A stretch of DNA of 64,000 bases from Saccharothrix longispora (GCF_030852425.1 NZ_NSDM01000001.1:868001-932000), one strand, 5' to 3'. Counted from the first letter of the stretch, positions 25,939 through 36,286 are shown. Program-made: numbers and translations. The notes: generated by a model from the letters alone, not told the origin.

Positions 25939-26877
25939 GTGAAGCGTGGTTTCGTGGTCGTCCTGTCCGCACTGCTGCTGGCCGCTTGCGGTGGCGGTGG
26001 TGGTGGCGAGTCGGGGAGCGGGCAATCCGCTGAGCAGGGAGCGGCGGTGACCGTCGACACCCGCTTCGGTCCCGTGACGATCGACGAGCCGCCGACGCGG
26101 GTCGTGGCGCTGGGCTGGTCCGACGCGGAGGCGGCGCTCGCCCTCGGCGTGCGGCCGGTCGGCGCGAGCGACTGGCTGGGGTTCGGCGGCAACGGCGTCG
26201 GCCCGTGGGCCGACGGGCTGTACGAGGAGGCGCCGAAGCCGCTCGGCACCACCGAGGTCGACTACGAGGCCGTGGCCGCCCTCCAGCCCGACCTGATCCT
26301 CAACACGCGCTCGGACAACGACGAGAAGAAGCACGAGACGCTGTCCCGGATCGCGCCCACGATCGGTGCGCCCAAGGACGTGATCCCGTACGGCACGACC
26401 TGGAAGCAGCAGGTCGAGCTGGTCGCCAAGGCGCTCGGCAAGGTCCCCGAGGGTGAGAAGATCATCAAGGACCTGGACGCGAAGTTCGCCGAGAACAAGA
26501 AGTTCGACGGCAGGTCCACCGTGGTCGGCGCGTTCTTCGACGGCAAGTTCGGCGCGTACGTCTCCGGCGACTCGCGCACCGACTTCATGAAGGCCGTCGG
26601 CTTCACGCCGCGCGCCGAGGTCGAGGCGCTGGCGTCCGGCACGTTCTACGTGGACATCTCGGCCGAGCGGCTCGACCTGCTGAACGCCGACCTGACCGTG
26701 CTGTTCCCCATCGGCGGCGACGCGAGCGCGCTCAGGGCCAACCCGCTGGTCCCGCCGAACGCCCTGGTGCTCGATGACGAGGACCTGGTCAACGCCTTCT
26801 CCAGCGGGTCGGCCCTGGGCACGGCCTACGCGCTGGACAAGGCCGTGCCGCTGTTCGCGCAGAAGCTGGGGCTCTGA
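25939..26877 (+). CDS. Iron-siderophore ABC transporter substrate-binding lipoprotein
   Basis: A 312-residue FecB/FhuD-type binding protein with a GTG start. The lipoprotein signal ends LLLAAC (Cys17, lipidated), then a Gly/Ser spacer. Fold landmarks are PPTRVVALGWSDAEAALALGV, DYEAVAALQPDLILNTRS and a long inter-lobe helix around residues 150-175. It should catch ferric siderophores outside the membrane and pass them to a permease. No permease or ATPase gene is adjacent, so it must work with components encoded elsewhere. The upstream iron box implies repression when iron is plentiful. Confidence 0.88.
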   Translation: MKRGFVVVLSALLLAACGGGGGGESGSGQSAEQGAAVTVDTRFGPVTIDEPPTRVVALGWSDAEAALALGVRPVGASDWLGFGGNGVGPWADGLYEEAPKPLGTTEVDYEAVAALQPDLILNTRSDNDEKKHETLSRIAPTIGAPKDVIPYGTTWKQQVELVAKALGKVPEGEKIIKDLDAKFAENKKFDGRSTVVGAFFDGKFGAYVSGDSRTDFMKAVGFTPRAEVEALASGTFYVDISAERLDLLNADLTVLFPIGGDASALRANPLVPPNALVLDDEDLVNAFSSGSALGTAYALDKAVPLFAQKLGL

Positions 26878-27051
26878 GGCTCGGCGGAACCAGCCGTCGA
26901 CGACCCGGCCGTGGGCGAAGCCGTGGACGTAGTTCCCCTTCTTCGGTCCTTCCACGAGGAACGTCCGGCCGACGGTGCCGTCGGCCGGCCCGGGCGGGGT
27001 GGCGGTCGCGACCAGCGCGACCGCCACCACCGCCAGAGCGGTCTTCACCAC
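26878..27051 (-). pseudogene. Possible remnant of a small secreted protein gene
   Basis: From GTG 27051 or 27048 the frame encodes a convincing signal peptide (VVKTALAVVAVALVATATPP) and then VGRTFLVEGPKKGNYVHGFAHG and GRVVDGWFRRA. It then runs on, without a stop, antisense through the whole siderophore-binding gene, where the translation looks random. The coding part is therefore probably 3'-truncated by the neighbouring gene, with its end placed here only at the neighbour's stop. Family not recognised. Confidence 0.35.
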
Positions 27052-27330
27052 GAGTCGTAACCCCCGATGCGACTCGATCCGGAGACAACCCCGGTCGTTC
27101 GGGCCGAAGTCCGTGCTCGCCGCCCACCCGTTGTGGACGGGGGGCGCGCCGGGCGTGTGGCCGACCTTGTCGCCGCGGGTCGGGGTCCGCTGGAGCCGAC
27201 GGGTCCGGACGAGTGGTCGTAGCCGGCGAGGGCCGGAGCCGTTCTCGTGTTCCTCTCCACCGAGTGCGGGAGGTTCCGGTGAAGAGTCCGCCGGGCGGGT
27301 CGACGGGGCGTCCGGCGGACCGGCTACACT

Positions 27331-27431
27331 GGCTGCGGACCTCGTGCGGCACACATCTCGCGAACCTCCCCAGGGCCGGAAGGCAGCAAGGATAAGCGGG
27401 CTCTGGTGGGTGCACGGGGTCCCCTTCTTTT
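27331..27431 (+). ncRNA. ffs: Signal recognition particle RNA (4.5S type)
   Basis: It contains the conserved SRP domain IV signature CAGGGCCGGAAGGCAGCAAGG, with flanking arms that pair (GGACC at 27337-27341 with GGTCC at 27418-27422). A T-rich run CTTCTTTT follows as terminator. The position directly before dnaX is the common actinobacterial arrangement. Exact ends are estimated from the pairing. The RNA binds Ffh for co-translational membrane targeting. Confidence 0.9.
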
Positions 27432-27459
27432 GTCGGACCCTCCCGGTAAGGTCCCCGGC

Positions 27460-29577
27460 GTGGCGCTCGCCCTCTACCGCAAGTACCGACCGGCCACCTT
27501 CGGCGAGGTGGTCGGGCAGGAACACGTCACCGACCCGTTGCGCATCGCGCTCGGAGCCGGGCGGATCAACCACGCGTACCTGTTCTCCGGGCCGCGCGGG
27601 TGCGGCAAGACGTCCAGCGCCCGCATCCTCGCCCGCTCGCTGAACTGCGTGGAGGGGCCGACCCCCGACCCGTGCGGCGAGTGCAACTCGTGCGTCGGCC
27701 TCGCGCCCAACGGCCACGGCAGCGTCGACGTGGTGGAGCTCGACGCGGCCAGCCACGGCGGTGTCGAGGACACCCGCGAGCTGCGCGACAAGGCGTTCTA
27801 CGCGCCCGCCGAGTCCCGCTACCGGGTGTTCATCATCGACGAGGCGCACATGGTCACCACGCAGGGCTTCAACGCCCTGCTGAAGATCGTCGAAGAGCCG
27901 CCCGAGCACCTGATCTTCATCTTCGCCACCACCGAGCCGGACAAGGTGCTGCCCACCATCCGCTCGCGCACGCACCACTACCCGTTCCGGCTGATCCCGC
28001 CGAGCGCGATGCGGGCGCTGCTGGAGCGCAACTGCGCGGCCGAGGGCGTGACCGTCGACCCGTCGGTGTTCCCGCTGGTCATCCGGGCGGGCGGCGGGTC
28101 CGCGCGCGACACCCAGTCGGTGATGGACCAGCTGCTGTCCGGCGCCGGTCCCGAGGGCGTGCGGTACGACCGGGCCATCGCGCTGCTCGGTGTGACGGAC
28201 GTCGCGCTGATCGACGAGGTGGTCGACGGCCTGGCCGCCGGCGACGGCTCGGCCGTGTTCGGCACCATCGACCGGCTCGTCGACGCCGGGCACGACCCGC
28301 GCCGGTTCGCCTCCGACCTGCTCGACCGCCTGCGCGACCTCGTGCTGCTGCACGCCGTGCCGGACGCGGCGTCACGCGGCCTGGTGAACGCGCCGGACGA
28401 CGAGATCGCCACGATGACGGCCCAGCGCGACGCGACCCGCCCGGCGACCGTGACGCGGTGGGCGGAGGTCCTGCACACGGGCCTCACCGACATGCGCGGC
28501 TCGACCGCGCCCAGGCTGGTGCTCGAACTGGTGGCGGCCCGGATGCTGCTGCCGTCCGTGGGCGACGCCGAGTCGGGCCTGCTCCAGCGGCTGGAACAGC
28601 TGGAGCGCCACGGCCCGCCCGCCGGTGCGGGTGGCGCCCAGGCCGGCGGTCCGCCGGTCGAGCCCCGCTTCCAGCGCCCGTCGCAGCGACCGGCGGAGCC
28701 CGCCCCGGCCCCCCAGGCCGTCGCAGCGCCCCCGACCGCCCAGACCCCGCCCCCCCAGGTCCCGGCCACGCAGCCCTCCGCGCAGGCTCCGGCGGCGCAG
28801 GTCCCTGCTGCCCACACCCCCGCTGCCCACACCTCCGCTGCCCAGGCCCCCGCAGGTCCGCCGCCCCCGCCGCCCGTGCTGCGGTCCGCGGCGATGCAGC
28901 AGGCCCCGGCGCGTCCCGACCCCGCGCCCTCCCGGCCGGTCGAGGTGTCGCCCCCGCCCGCCGCGCCCGCGCCCGAACCGGCGGCGGCCGGTCCTCACGC
29001 CGGCGGCATCGACGCGGTCGAGGTCCGGCGGCGCTGGTCCGAGCTGCTGGGCGTGGTCCGGAACGCCAGCCGGAGCACCGAGGCGATGCTGACCAACGCC
29101 ACGGTCGCCGAGGTCGACGGCACCACCGTCACCCTGGCGCACACCTCCGCGCCGCTGGCCCGCCGGCTCGCCGAGCCGCGCAACGCCGAGACCATCGCCG
29201 CCGCGTTCGCGCAGGTCCTGGGGGGCACGTGGCAGGTGCGGTGCGTCCACGGCGACGCCCCGGCAGCCGCCGCGCCCGCCCGGCCGGCGGCGGCGAAGCC
29301 CCAGCGGCCCGCGCCGAGCAGGCCCAGCCAGGCCCAGGCGCAGCGCGCCCCCGAGCAGCCGACCCGGCAGGCGCCCCGCCCACCGGTGGACGACGTGCCG
29401 CCGCCCCCGGAGCCGCCCGAGCCCGACGACCCCCTCCCGCCGGAACCCGTCGACGAGGAGGAGATGCTCGCCGAGGCGGCCCTGCCGTCCGAGGAGGGCG
29501 CCGAGCGGCTCGATCCCGAGGCCGTCGTGCTCAAGCTCCTCGCCGACGAGCTGGGTGCTCGCCCGTTGAAGGGCTGA
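27460..29577 (+). CDS. dnaX: DNA polymerase III gamma/tau subunit
   Basis: A 705-residue clamp-loader ATPase with GTG at 27460 ([20 protein letters not shown]). The Walker A motif GPRGCGKT is near residue 44, a zinc module [16 protein letters not shown] follows, DEAHM is the Walker B, and [23 protein letters not shown] mark sensor 1 and the SRC region. After about residue 385 there is a long Ala/Pro/Gln linker, then a tau-like domain ([17 protein letters not shown]) and an acidic tail. It loads the sliding clamp at the fork. ybaB and recR follow as an operon-like block. Confidence 0.95.
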   Translation: MALALYRKYRPATFGEVVGQEHVTDPLRIALGAGRINHAYLFSGPRGCGKTSSARILARSLNCVEGPTPDPCGECNSCVGLAPNGHGSVDVVELDAASHGGVEDTRELRDKAFYAPAESRYRVFIIDEAHMVTTQGFNALLKIVEEPPEHLIFIFATTEPDKVLPTIRSRTHHYPFRLIPPSAMRALLERNCAAEGVTVDPSVFPLVIRAGGGSARDTQSVMDQLLSGAGPEGVRYDRAIALLGVTDVALIDEVVDGLAAGDGSAVFGTIDRLVDAGHDPRRFASDLLDRLRDLVLLHAVPDAASRGLVNAPDDEIATMTAQRDATRPATVTRWAEVLHTGLTDMRGSTAPRLVLELVAARMLLPSVGDAESGLLQRLEQLERHGPPAGAGGAQAGGPPVEPRFQRPSQRPAEPAPAPQAVAAPPTAQTPPPQVPATQPSAQAPAAQVPAAHTPAAHTSAAQAPAGPPPPPPVLRSAAMQQAPARPDPAPSRPVEVSPPPAAPAPEPAAAGPHAGGIDAVEVRRRWSELLGVVRNASRSTEAMLTNATVAEVDGTTVTLAHTSAPLARRLAEPRNAETIAAAFAQVLGGTWQVRCVHGDAPAAAAPARPAAAKPQRPAPSRPSQAQAQRAPEQPTRQAPRPPVDDVPPPPEPPEPDDPLPPEPVDEEEMLAEAALPSEEGAERLDPEAVVLKLLADELGARPLKG

Positions 29578-29630
29578 TCCACGCGGCTACGCTGGTTGGC
29601 GGCGGCAGACCCCGAAGAGAGGAACCCGCG

Positions 29631-29978
29631 GTGCAACCCGGTGGGCCCAACATGCAGCAGATCCTCCAGCAGGCGCAGATGATGCAGCAGCAGCTCGCTG
29701 TCGCGCAGCAGGAATTGGCAGAGGCCGAGGTCACCGGCACCGCCGGTGGCGGCCTCGTCACCGCCGTGGTGTCCGGTGGCGGCGAGCTCAAGAGCCTGAA
29801 CATCGACCCGAAGGCGGTCGATCCGGACGACGTCGAGACGCTGTCCGACCTCGTCGTCGCCGCCGTGCGCGACGCGAACCGCGCCGCCCAGGAGCTGGCC
29901 GCCCAGAAGATGGGCCCGCTGGCCAGCGGCATGGGCGGGATGGACGACCTGGGTGGTCTCGGGAAGCTGTTCGGCTGA
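29631..29978 (+). CDS. ybaB: YbaB/EbfC nucleoid-associated protein
   Basis: A 115-residue protein from GTG 29631. A Met/Gln-rich helix ([20 protein letters not shown]) is followed by the [20 protein letters not shown] beta region and [19 protein letters not shown] helices, matching the EbfC dimer that binds and bends DNA. The stop overlaps the recR start (TGATG). Linkage dnaX-ybaB-recR is conserved across bacteria and suggests a role in replication-linked repair. Confidence 0.92.
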   Translation: MQPGGPNMQQILQQAQMMQQQLAVAQQELAEAEVTGTAGGGLVTAVVSGGGELKSLNIDPKAVDPDDVETLSDLVVAAVRDANRAAQELAAQKMGPLASGMGGMDDLGGLGKLFG

Positions 29979-30571
29979 TGTACGAGGGGCCCGTCCAGGA
30001 CTTGATCGACGAACTCGGCCGGCTGCCGGGCGTCGGTCCGAAGAGCGCGCAGCGCATCGCCTTCCACCTCCTCGCCGCGGAGCCGGCCGACATCGGCCGG
30101 CTCCAGGACGCCCTGCAGAAGGTCAAGGACGGCGTGGTGTTCTGCGACGTGTGCGGCAACGTCTCGGCCGAGACGACGTGCCGCATCTGCCGCGACCCGC
30201 GCCGCGACCTGACGCTGATCTGCGTGGTCGAGGAGCCGAAGGACGTGCTCGCGGTGGAGCGGACCCGCGAGTTCAAGGGCCGCTACCACGTCCTGGGCGG
30301 CGCGCTCGACCCGCTGTCGGGCGTCGGACCGGACCAGCTGCGCATCCGGCAGCTGCTCACCCGCATCGGCACGGACGTCAACGAGATCATCATCGCCACC
30401 GACCCGAACACCGAGGGCGAGGCGACGGCGACGTACCTGGTGCGCATGCTGCGCGACTTCCCGGGGCTGACCGTCACGAGGCTGGCCTCCGGCCTGCCGA
30501 TGGGCGGCGACCTGGAGTTCGCCGACGAGCTGACCCTCGGCCGGGCGCTGTCCGGGCGCCGCAGCATGTGA
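29978..30571 (+). CDS. recR: Recombination protein RecR
   Basis: A 197-residue protein with an N-terminal helix-hairpin-helix ([20 protein letters not shown]), a four-cysteine zinc finger ([17 protein letters not shown]), and a Toprim domain starting [13 protein letters not shown] and including [15 protein letters not shown] and [12 protein letters not shown]. It acts with RecF/RecO to load RecA at gapped DNA. It is translationally coupled to ybaB. All expected domains and the normal length are present. Confidence 0.95.
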   Translation: MYEGPVQDLIDELGRLPGVGPKSAQRIAFHLLAAEPADIGRLQDALQKVKDGVVFCDVCGNVSAETTCRICRDPRRDLTLICVVEEPKDVLAVERTREFKGRYHVLGGALDPLSGVGPDQLRIRQLLTRIGTDVNEIIIATDPNTEGEATATYLVRMLRDFPGLTVTRLASGLPMGGDLEFADELTLGRALSGRRSM

Positions 30572-30581
30572 CGCCCCGGCG

Positions 30582-31064
30582 GTGAGGCTGGTCGCGGTCG
30601 ACGGGCCGTCGGGTTCGGGCAAGTCCACGGTCGCCCGCGACCTGGCGGCCGACCTCGGCGCGCACGTCGTGCCCACCGACCACTTCGCCACCTGGACCGA
30701 CCCGGTCGCCTGGTGGCCCCGCCTGCTGCACGGCGTCCTCGAACCCCTGTGGCGGGGCGAGGAGGGCCGCTACCGGCGCGTGGACTGGTCGGCCGGCTGG
30801 CCGCGCCCGGGCGAGTGGGTCACCGTGCCCGTGGTGGACGTCCTCGTCCTGGAGGGCGTCTCGGCGGCCCGCCGGTCCATCGCCGCGCGCCTGGACGAGG
30901 CGATCTGGGTCGAGCACCCGGACCCGGCCGGTCGCCTCGCCCGCGCCGTGGCCAGGGACGGCGAGGCGAGCCGCGCCCACCTGGAGCGCTGGCAGTCCTT
31001 CGAACGGGGGTGGTTCGCGGTGGACGGCACCAGGTCACGCGCCACCCGCACCATCCTCACCTGA
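30582..31064 (+). CDS. Uridine-kinase-like P-loop protein
   Basis: A 160-residue protein with a GTG start. The Walker A motif GPSGSGKST is at residues 8-16, VPTDHFATW resembles the uridine-kinase substrate loop with its Asp, and VVDVLVLEGVSAARR is a Walker B-like strand. The C-terminal ERWQSFERGWFAVDGTRSRA is common to small actinobacterial nucleoside-kinase-like proteins. It is shorter than true uridine kinases, so phosphoryl acceptor is uncertain. It lies 10 bp after recR and overlaps the convergent regulator gene by 30 bp. Confidence 0.75.
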   Translation: MRLVAVDGPSGSGKSTVARDLAADLGAHVVPTDHFATWTDPVAWWPRLLHGVLEPLWRGEEGRYRRVDWSAGWPRPGEWVTVPVVDVLVLEGVSAARRSIAARLDEAIWVEHPDPAGRLARAVARDGEASRAHLERWQSFERGWFAVDGTRSRATRTILT

Positions 31065-34000
31065 CCCGCCCGCACCCGACCGCTTCCGCGTACCCAGCAG
31101 GGCGGCGTCCGGCGAACCGATCGACGTGAACCACTCCAGCGCCGTCCGCCAGTGCTCCTCGGCGCCGGCCCGGTCCCCGGACGCGGCCAGGGCGTCACCG
31201 GCCAGGTGGGCGGCCCGGGCGTGGACGAACCGCTGCCCCGTCGCCCGGCTCAGCTCCAGGCAGCGCAGCGCCAGGTCCAGCGCCTGCGGCACGTCACCCT
31301 GGTCCAGCCGCACACGACCCAGGACGGCGAGCGCGTCCACCTCGGCCACGCGCAGCCGGTAGCGGACGGCGTTGTCCAGGGCCTGACCCGCCGAGTACCG
31401 GGCCTCGTCGAGCCGCCCCGCCGCCCGGTGCACCAGGGCCAGGTTGCGCCGCGCCGCGCTGATACCCAGCGGGTAGCCGGTCTCCTCGGCGGTCCGCAGC
31501 GCCTCGGTGGTCCGGTCGACGGCCTCGTCCAGCCGCCCCAGGCCGCACAGCGCCTCGCCCAGGGCGTTCTTCGCGTCGCACAGGCCCTTGAGCAGGCCCA
31601 TCTCCTCGGCGATCGCGACGGCCTCCTCGGCCTCCCGCGCCGCCTCCGCGAACCGCCCCCGCATCACGTAGGTCAGCGCCAGGCCCTCGTGCGAGAAGTG
31701 CGCGAACCGCCGCGCGCCGGCCCGCTCGTACAGCTCCCCGCACCGCACGTACAGCTCCGCCGCCCGCTCCGGCTGCCCCAGGAACAGGTGCGCCTCGGCC
31801 AGCGCCCGGTGGCTGTCGGCCTGCGTCATCCACGCCCCGAGCCGGTTGCCGACGTCCAGCGCGCCCTCGAACGACGACACGGCCCGGTCGAGCTGCCCGA
31901 GGTGCATGTAGACGCCGCCGAGGTTGAGCTGCGCGATGCCCTCCTGCTGGAGCGCGCCGATGGACCGGGTGATCACCAGCGCCCGCTCCAGGTGGTCGGC
32001 GGCCTGCTCCAGCTCCGCGACCTCGATGTAGACCGCGCCGAGGTTCGCCAGCACGGCCGCCTCCACGGCCGGTGACGCGCCGGTGCGCTGCTGGATCGGG
32101 ATGGCCCGGCGGAAGTAGTCGACGGCCACCCGGTGCTGGCCGATCACCCAGTAGAGGGTGCCGAGCGAGGACAGCATCGCCACCTCGCCGACCGCGTCCT
32201 GGGTGGCCTGCGCGACCGCCAGCCCGGCCTTCGCCGTCGCGAGCCACTCCGCGGGTAACCCGATCGTGTAGAAGTACCGGCGCAGCGCGTCGGCGAGCTG
32301 CCACACGTCCCGGTCGGGCCGCCGGTCGGCCGCGTGCACGACCAGTGCCACGAGGTTGGCCCGTTCGGCGTCCAGCCAGGTCAGCGCCTCGGCGGAGGTG
32401 GCGAACAGCCGGGGCGTCACGCCCGCCACCACGTCGGTGCGCGGCAGCCGCAGCAGCGTCGACTTGAACGCGTCGGTGGCGTTGTCGACCGACCGGATGG
32501 ACCAGTCCAGCAGCCGGCGGGCGGCCTGCGCGCTCTCCGCCGGGTCGTCCTCGAACGCGAGCCGCTCGGCGGCGTAGTCCCGCAGCAGGTCGTGGAACTG
32601 GTAGCGGCCCGGCGCGTGGTTGTCCACGAGGTTGGCCGTGGCCAGCCGGTCGAGCCGCCGCCGCGCGTCCTGCGTGGTCAGCCCGCCCAGCGCCGCCGCC
32701 ACGTCCGGCGTGATGTCCCCCGGGGCCAGGCTGAGCAGCCGGAACAGCGAGGCCAGTTCGGGCTTGAGCGCCGTGTACGACAGGTCGAACGCCGCGTGCA
32801 CGGCCGCCCGCTCGTCGCCCTCCACGGCCAGCGCGGCCAGCCGGTTGCCCGCCCGCAGCTCCTCGACGTAGGACGCGATGGTCGTCTCCGGCCGGGACAG
32901 CAGGTTGGCCGCCGCGATCCGCAGCGCCAGCGGCAGGTGCGCGCACAGCTCGGCCAGCTCCCCGGCCGCCCCGGCCTCCGCCGACACCATCCGCTCGCCG
33001 AGCATCCCGGCCAGCAGCGCCCGCGTCTCGCACCGGTCGAGCACGTCGAGCCGCACGTTGGACGCCGCGTGGCTCACCGCGAGGCCCCGCAGGGTGTCCC
33101 GGCTGGTCACGAGCACCGCGCACCCCGGCGAGCCGGGCAGCAGCGGCCGGATCTGCTCGGCGTTGGCCGCGTTGTCCAGCACCAGCAGCACCTGCTGGTC
33201 GGTCAGCCGCGACCGGAACATCGCCTCCTGCTCGTCCTGGTCCAGCGGCACCGACTCGGGTGGCACGCCCTGCGCCCGCAGGAACCTCGGCAGCACGTCG
33301 ACCGCGCTCAGCGGCTGGCCCTGGGCGTACCCGCGCAGGTTCACGTACAGCTGTCCGTCCGGGAAGAAGTGCCGCATCCTGTGCGCCGCGTGCACGGCCA
33401 GCGCCGTCTTGCCGACCCCCGGCGGGCCGGCGAGCGTGACCACGGGCACGCCCTGCGCGGTCCTCAGCAGCGCCTCGATCAGCTGCACGGCCTGCTCGCG
33501 GCCCACGAAGTCGCCGATGTCGGCGGGCAGCTGCGAGGGCACCACCCGGTCGTGCGCCGCCGGGGCCGCGTGCCGCTGGTCGAGCGCGGGGGAGCCGTCG
33601 AGCACCCGCTGGTGCACGCGCCGCAGCTCGTCGCCCGGGTCGATGCCCAGCTGCTCGGCCAGCAGCCCGCTGACCCGGCGGTACGCGCCGAGGGCGTCGG
33701 CCTGCCGGCCCGACCGGTACAGCGCCACCATCAGCTGCGCCCACAGCCGTTCGCGCAGCGGGTGCTCGCTGGTCAGCCGGGACAGCTCGGGCACCAGCTC
33801 GGCGTGCCGGCCCAGCTCCAGGCCGATCTCGACGCGGCGCTCCTCGACGTGCAGCCGCCGCTCGCCCAGGCGCGGCACCTCGTCGCGGTGCAGCACCTCG
33901 GACGGCACGTCGACCAGCGCCGGGCCCCGCCACAGCGCCAGCGCCGCGGTGAAGATCGCCGACGCGGCCTCCAGCCTGCCCGCGGCCCGCTCCCGCTCGC

Positions 34001-34331
34001 CCTCCTCGACCAGGTGCTCGAACCGCACCACGTCGATCGTGCGCTCGTCGACGTCGATCAGGTAGCCGTCCGGGACGGTCCGGATCGGCACGGCGGGCCC
34101 CAGCACCTGCCGGAGCCTCATCACGTACGTCTGGAGCGTGCCGCGGGCCCGCGCGGGCGGTTCGGCGCCCCAGATGTGCTCCGCGAGCTCGTCGACCGAG
34201 ACGCCGGCGCCCGCGCGCATGAGCAACGACACGAGCAGGGACCGCTGCCGCCCCGCGCGGACCGCGACCTGCTCGCCGTCGACCAGTACCCGCAGCGGCC
34301 CGAGGAGGCGGAACTCGACCACTGGGCCCAC
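31035..34331 (-). CDS. AfsR/SARP-type regulator with NB-ARC and TPR domains
   Basis: A 1098-residue regulator. I chose GTG 34331 because GGGGAGGT precedes it at normal spacing. Domains: OmpR-like winged helix (about 4-95, FRLLGPLRVLVDGEQV), bacterial activator domain BTAD (about 100-245), NB-ARC ATPase with Walker A GPPGVGKT (about 300) and LLVLDNAANAEQIRPLLPG as Walker B region, then at least six TPR units to the C-terminus (for example LGTLYWVIGQHRVAVDYFRRA). Such proteins activate antibiotic or developmental promoters when their sensor region receives a signal. It is divergent from a peptide-transporter operon, 234 bp away; the pairing suggests, but does not show, regulation by peptides or of transport. 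Confidence 0.9.
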   Translation of the reverse strand: MGPVVEFRLLGPLRVLVDGEQVAVRAGRQRSLLVSLLMRAGAGVSVDELAEHIWGAEPPARARGTLQTYVMRLRQVLGPAVPIRTVPDGYLIDVDERTIDVVRFEHLVEEGERERAAGRLEAASAIFTAALALWRGPALVDVPSEVLHRDEVPRLGERRLHVEERRVEIGLELGRHAELVPELSRLTSEHPLRERLWAQLMVALYRSGRQADALGAYRRVSGLLAEQLGIDPGDELRRVHQRVLDGSPALDQRHAAPAAHDRVVPSQLPADIGDFVGREQAVQLIEALLRTAQGVPVVTLAGPPGVGKTALAVHAAHRMRHFFPDGQLYVNLRGYAQGQPLSAVDVLPRFLRAQGVPPESVPLDQDEQEAMFRSRLTDQQVLLVLDNAANAEQIRPLLPGSPGCAVLVTSRDTLRGLAVSHAASNVRLDVLDRCETRALLAGMLGERMVSAEAGAAGELAELCAHLPLALRIAAANLLSRPETTIASYVEELRAGNRLAALAVEGDERAAVHAAFDLSYTALKPELASLFRLLSLAPGDITPDVAAALGGLTTQDARRRLDRLATANLVDNHAPGRYQFHDLLRDYAAERLAFEDDPAESAQAARRLLDWSIRSVDNATDAFKSTLLRLPRTDVVAGVTPRLFATSAEALTWLDAERANLVALVVHAADRRPDRDVWQLADALRRYFYTIGLPAEWLATAKAGLAVAQATQDAVGEVAMLSSLGTLYWVIGQHRVAVDYFRRAIPIQQRTGASPAVEAAVLANLGAVYIEVAELEQAADHLERALVITRSIGALQQEGIAQLNLGGVYMHLGQLDRAVSSFEGALDVGNRLGAWMTQADSHRALAEAHLFLGQPERAAELYVRCGELYERAGARRFAHFSHEGLALTYVMRGRFAEAAREAEEAVAIAEEMGLLKGLCDAKNALGEALCGLGRLDEAVDRTTEALRTAEETGYPLGISAARRNLALVHRAAGRLDEARYSAGQALDNAVRYRLRVAEVDALAVLGRVRLDQGDVPQALDLALRCLELSRATGQRFVHARAAHLAGDALAASGDRAGAEEHWRTALEWFTSIGSPDAALLGTRKRSGAGGSGEDGAGGA

Positions 34332-34501
34332 CGGCGACCTCCCCTCCGCGCGATCCCGCAGGTTTCCCCTTGTCCGTTGTACAGCGTAGGAGAGCGTTTG
34401 CCCGATCATGCGTCGTCACGTTGGGTCAGCGGTGGTCCACCACTTGTATGAGAATGGGTAACCACGTGGCCGGATCGTGACCTGCGACGACCCGGAAGGG
34501 T

Positions 34502-34531
34502 TGTGGTGACCGGTTAGGGTCCCTGACCACA
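34502..34531. promoter_or_regulatory. Imperfect inverted repeat between regulator and transporter
   Basis: TGTGGT (34502-34507) and ACCACA (34526-34531) are complementary, with inner ACC/GGT also able to pair. It sits 35 bp before the transporter start in the divergent intergenic region, a position suited to an operator. No family match is claimed. Confidence 0.35.
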
Positions 34532-34565
34532 CCGTGAGATCCCGGATTTCCCATAGGGGTGTTTG

Positions 34566-36248
34566 ATGGTTCATTCCCGAACGGCACGGCGCCGTTGGAC
34601 GGCCGCGATCGGCCTGACCGGCGTAGCCGCGCTCGCACTGTCCGCCTGCGCTCAATCCGAGCGGGACGGAGACTCCGGGGCCGGCCAGGTCGGCGGCACG
34701 CTCACCTTCGGCGCCGCCGGAGCCCCGAAGCTGTTCGACCCGTTCTACGCCACGGACGGCGAGACGTTCCGCGTCTCCCGCCAGATGTACGAGGGTCTCG
34801 TCGGCTTCAAGCCCGGCACGGCCGAGGTCGAGCCCGCTCTCGCGACCAAGTGGGAGTCGACGCCGGATGGCAAGACGTGGACATTCACACTGAAAGAAGG
34901 TGTGAAATTCCACGACGACACGGACTTCAACGCCGAAGCGGTGTGCTTCAACTTCGACCGCTGGTACAACCAGAAGGGCGCCGGCCAGTCCGACGCCGTT
35001 TCGCAGTACTGGCTGGACAACTTCGGCGGCTTCGCGGACACCCCCGACAAGCCGTCGCTGTACAAGTCCTGCAAGGCGAGCGACCCGAAGACCGCGGTCA
35101 TCGAGCTGAACGAGGCCACCTCGCAGTTCCCGTCGGTCCTGGGCTTCACCTCGTTCTCGATCTCCAGCCCCGCGGCGCTCAAGCAGTACGACGCGGACAA
35201 CGTCGTCGCGGCCGGTGACAGCTTCACCTACCCGGCCTACGCCAACGAGCACCCGACCGGCACCGGTCCGTTCAAGTTCTCCAAGTTCGACAAGGCGAAC
35301 AACGTCGTCGAGCTGGTGCGCAACGACGGCTACCACGGCGAGAAGGCGAAGCTCGACAAGATCGTCTTCCGGATCATCCCGGACGAGACGGCGCGCAAGC
35401 AGGCGCTGGAGGCCGGCGACATCGACGGCTACGACCTGCCGAACGCGGCGGACTGGCCGGGCCTGAAGGAGAAGGGCTTCAACGTCGCGGTGCGCCCGGC
35501 GTTCAACGTCCTCTACCTGGGCATCAACCAGAAGAACAACCCGAAGCTCCAGGACCTGAAGGTCCGCCAGGCGCTCATGTACGCGATCAACCGCGAGCAG
35601 CTGGTCAAGTCGCAGCTGCCCGAGGGCGCGTCCGTGGCGACGCAGTTCATGCCGGACACGGTCGAGGGCTACAACGACTCGATCACCGAGGTCAAGTACG
35701 ACCCGGAGAAGGCCAAGTCGCTGCTCGCCGAGGCCGGCGCGTCCGACCTGACGCTGAACTTCTACTGGCCGACCGAGGTCACCCGGCCGTACATGCCGAG
35801 CCCGAAGGACATCCAGTCCGCCATCGCCGGCGACCTGGAGAAGGCCGGCATCAAGCTGAACGTGACCTCGAAGCCGTGGAACGGCGGTTACCTGACCGAC
35901 GTCGACCAGGGCATCCCGGACCTGTTCATGCTGGGCTGGACCGGTGACAACGGCACCCCGCAGAACTGGATCGGCACGTTCTTCGGCCGCACCGACAACC
36001 GCTTCAACACCAGTGCGTCGCCGTGGGGCCAGACCCTCGCCGACGAGCTGGCCGCGGCCAACTCGGAGCCCGACGAGGCCAAGCGCAAGGGCATGTACGA
36101 GGACCTGAACAAGAAGATCATGGAGGAGTACCTCCCGGCCATCCCGGTGTCCCACTCGCCGCCGGCGCTGGTGCTGAAGTCGGACATCAAGGGCGTCGTG
36201 CCCAGTCCGCTGACCGACGAGAGGTTCGGCCCGGCCAGCAAGGGCTGA
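34566..36248 (+). CDS. Peptide ABC transporter substrate-binding lipoprotein
   Basis: A 560-residue SBP_bac_5 (OppA/DppA) protein. The signal peptide ends with lipobox LSAC, then the family signature GGTLTFGAAGAPKLFDP, the YEGLVGFKPG segment, TWTFTLKEGVKFHDD and GTGPFKFSKFDKANNVVEL. AGGGGTG lies before ATG 34566. It binds oligo- or dipeptides outside the membrane for the permease pair encoded next. The four downstream genes with short gaps complete one transporter. Substrate class is inferred from family; opine or nickel relatives exist. Confidence 0.9.
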   Translation: MVHSRTARRRWTAAIGLTGVAALALSACAQSERDGDSGAGQVGGTLTFGAAGAPKLFDPFYATDGETFRVSRQMYEGLVGFKPGTAEVEPALATKWESTPDGKTWTFTLKEGVKFHDDTDFNAEAVCFNFDRWYNQKGAGQSDAVSQYWLDNFGGFADTPDKPSLYKSCKASDPKTAVIELNEATSQFPSVLGFTSFSISSPAALKQYDADNVVAAGDSFTYPAYANEHPTGTGPFKFSKFDKANNVVELVRNDGYHGEKAKLDKIVFRIIPDETARKQALEAGDIDGYDLPNAADWPGLKEKGFNVAVRPAFNVLYLGINQKNNPKLQDLKVRQALMYAINREQLVKSQLPEGASVATQFMPDTVEGYNDSITEVKYDPEKAKSLLAEAGASDLTLNFYWPTEVTRPYMPSPKDIQSAIAGDLEKAGIKLNVTSKPWNGGYLTDVDQGIPDLFMLGWTGDNGTPQNWIGTFFGRTDNRFNTSASPWGQTLADELAAANSEPDEAKRKGMYEDLNKKIMEEYLPAIPVSHSPPALVLKSDIKGVVPSPLTDERFGPASKG

Positions 36249-36286
36249 GTCCGCACAACTCCAGATAGAGACCACGGGGTAGTTCA

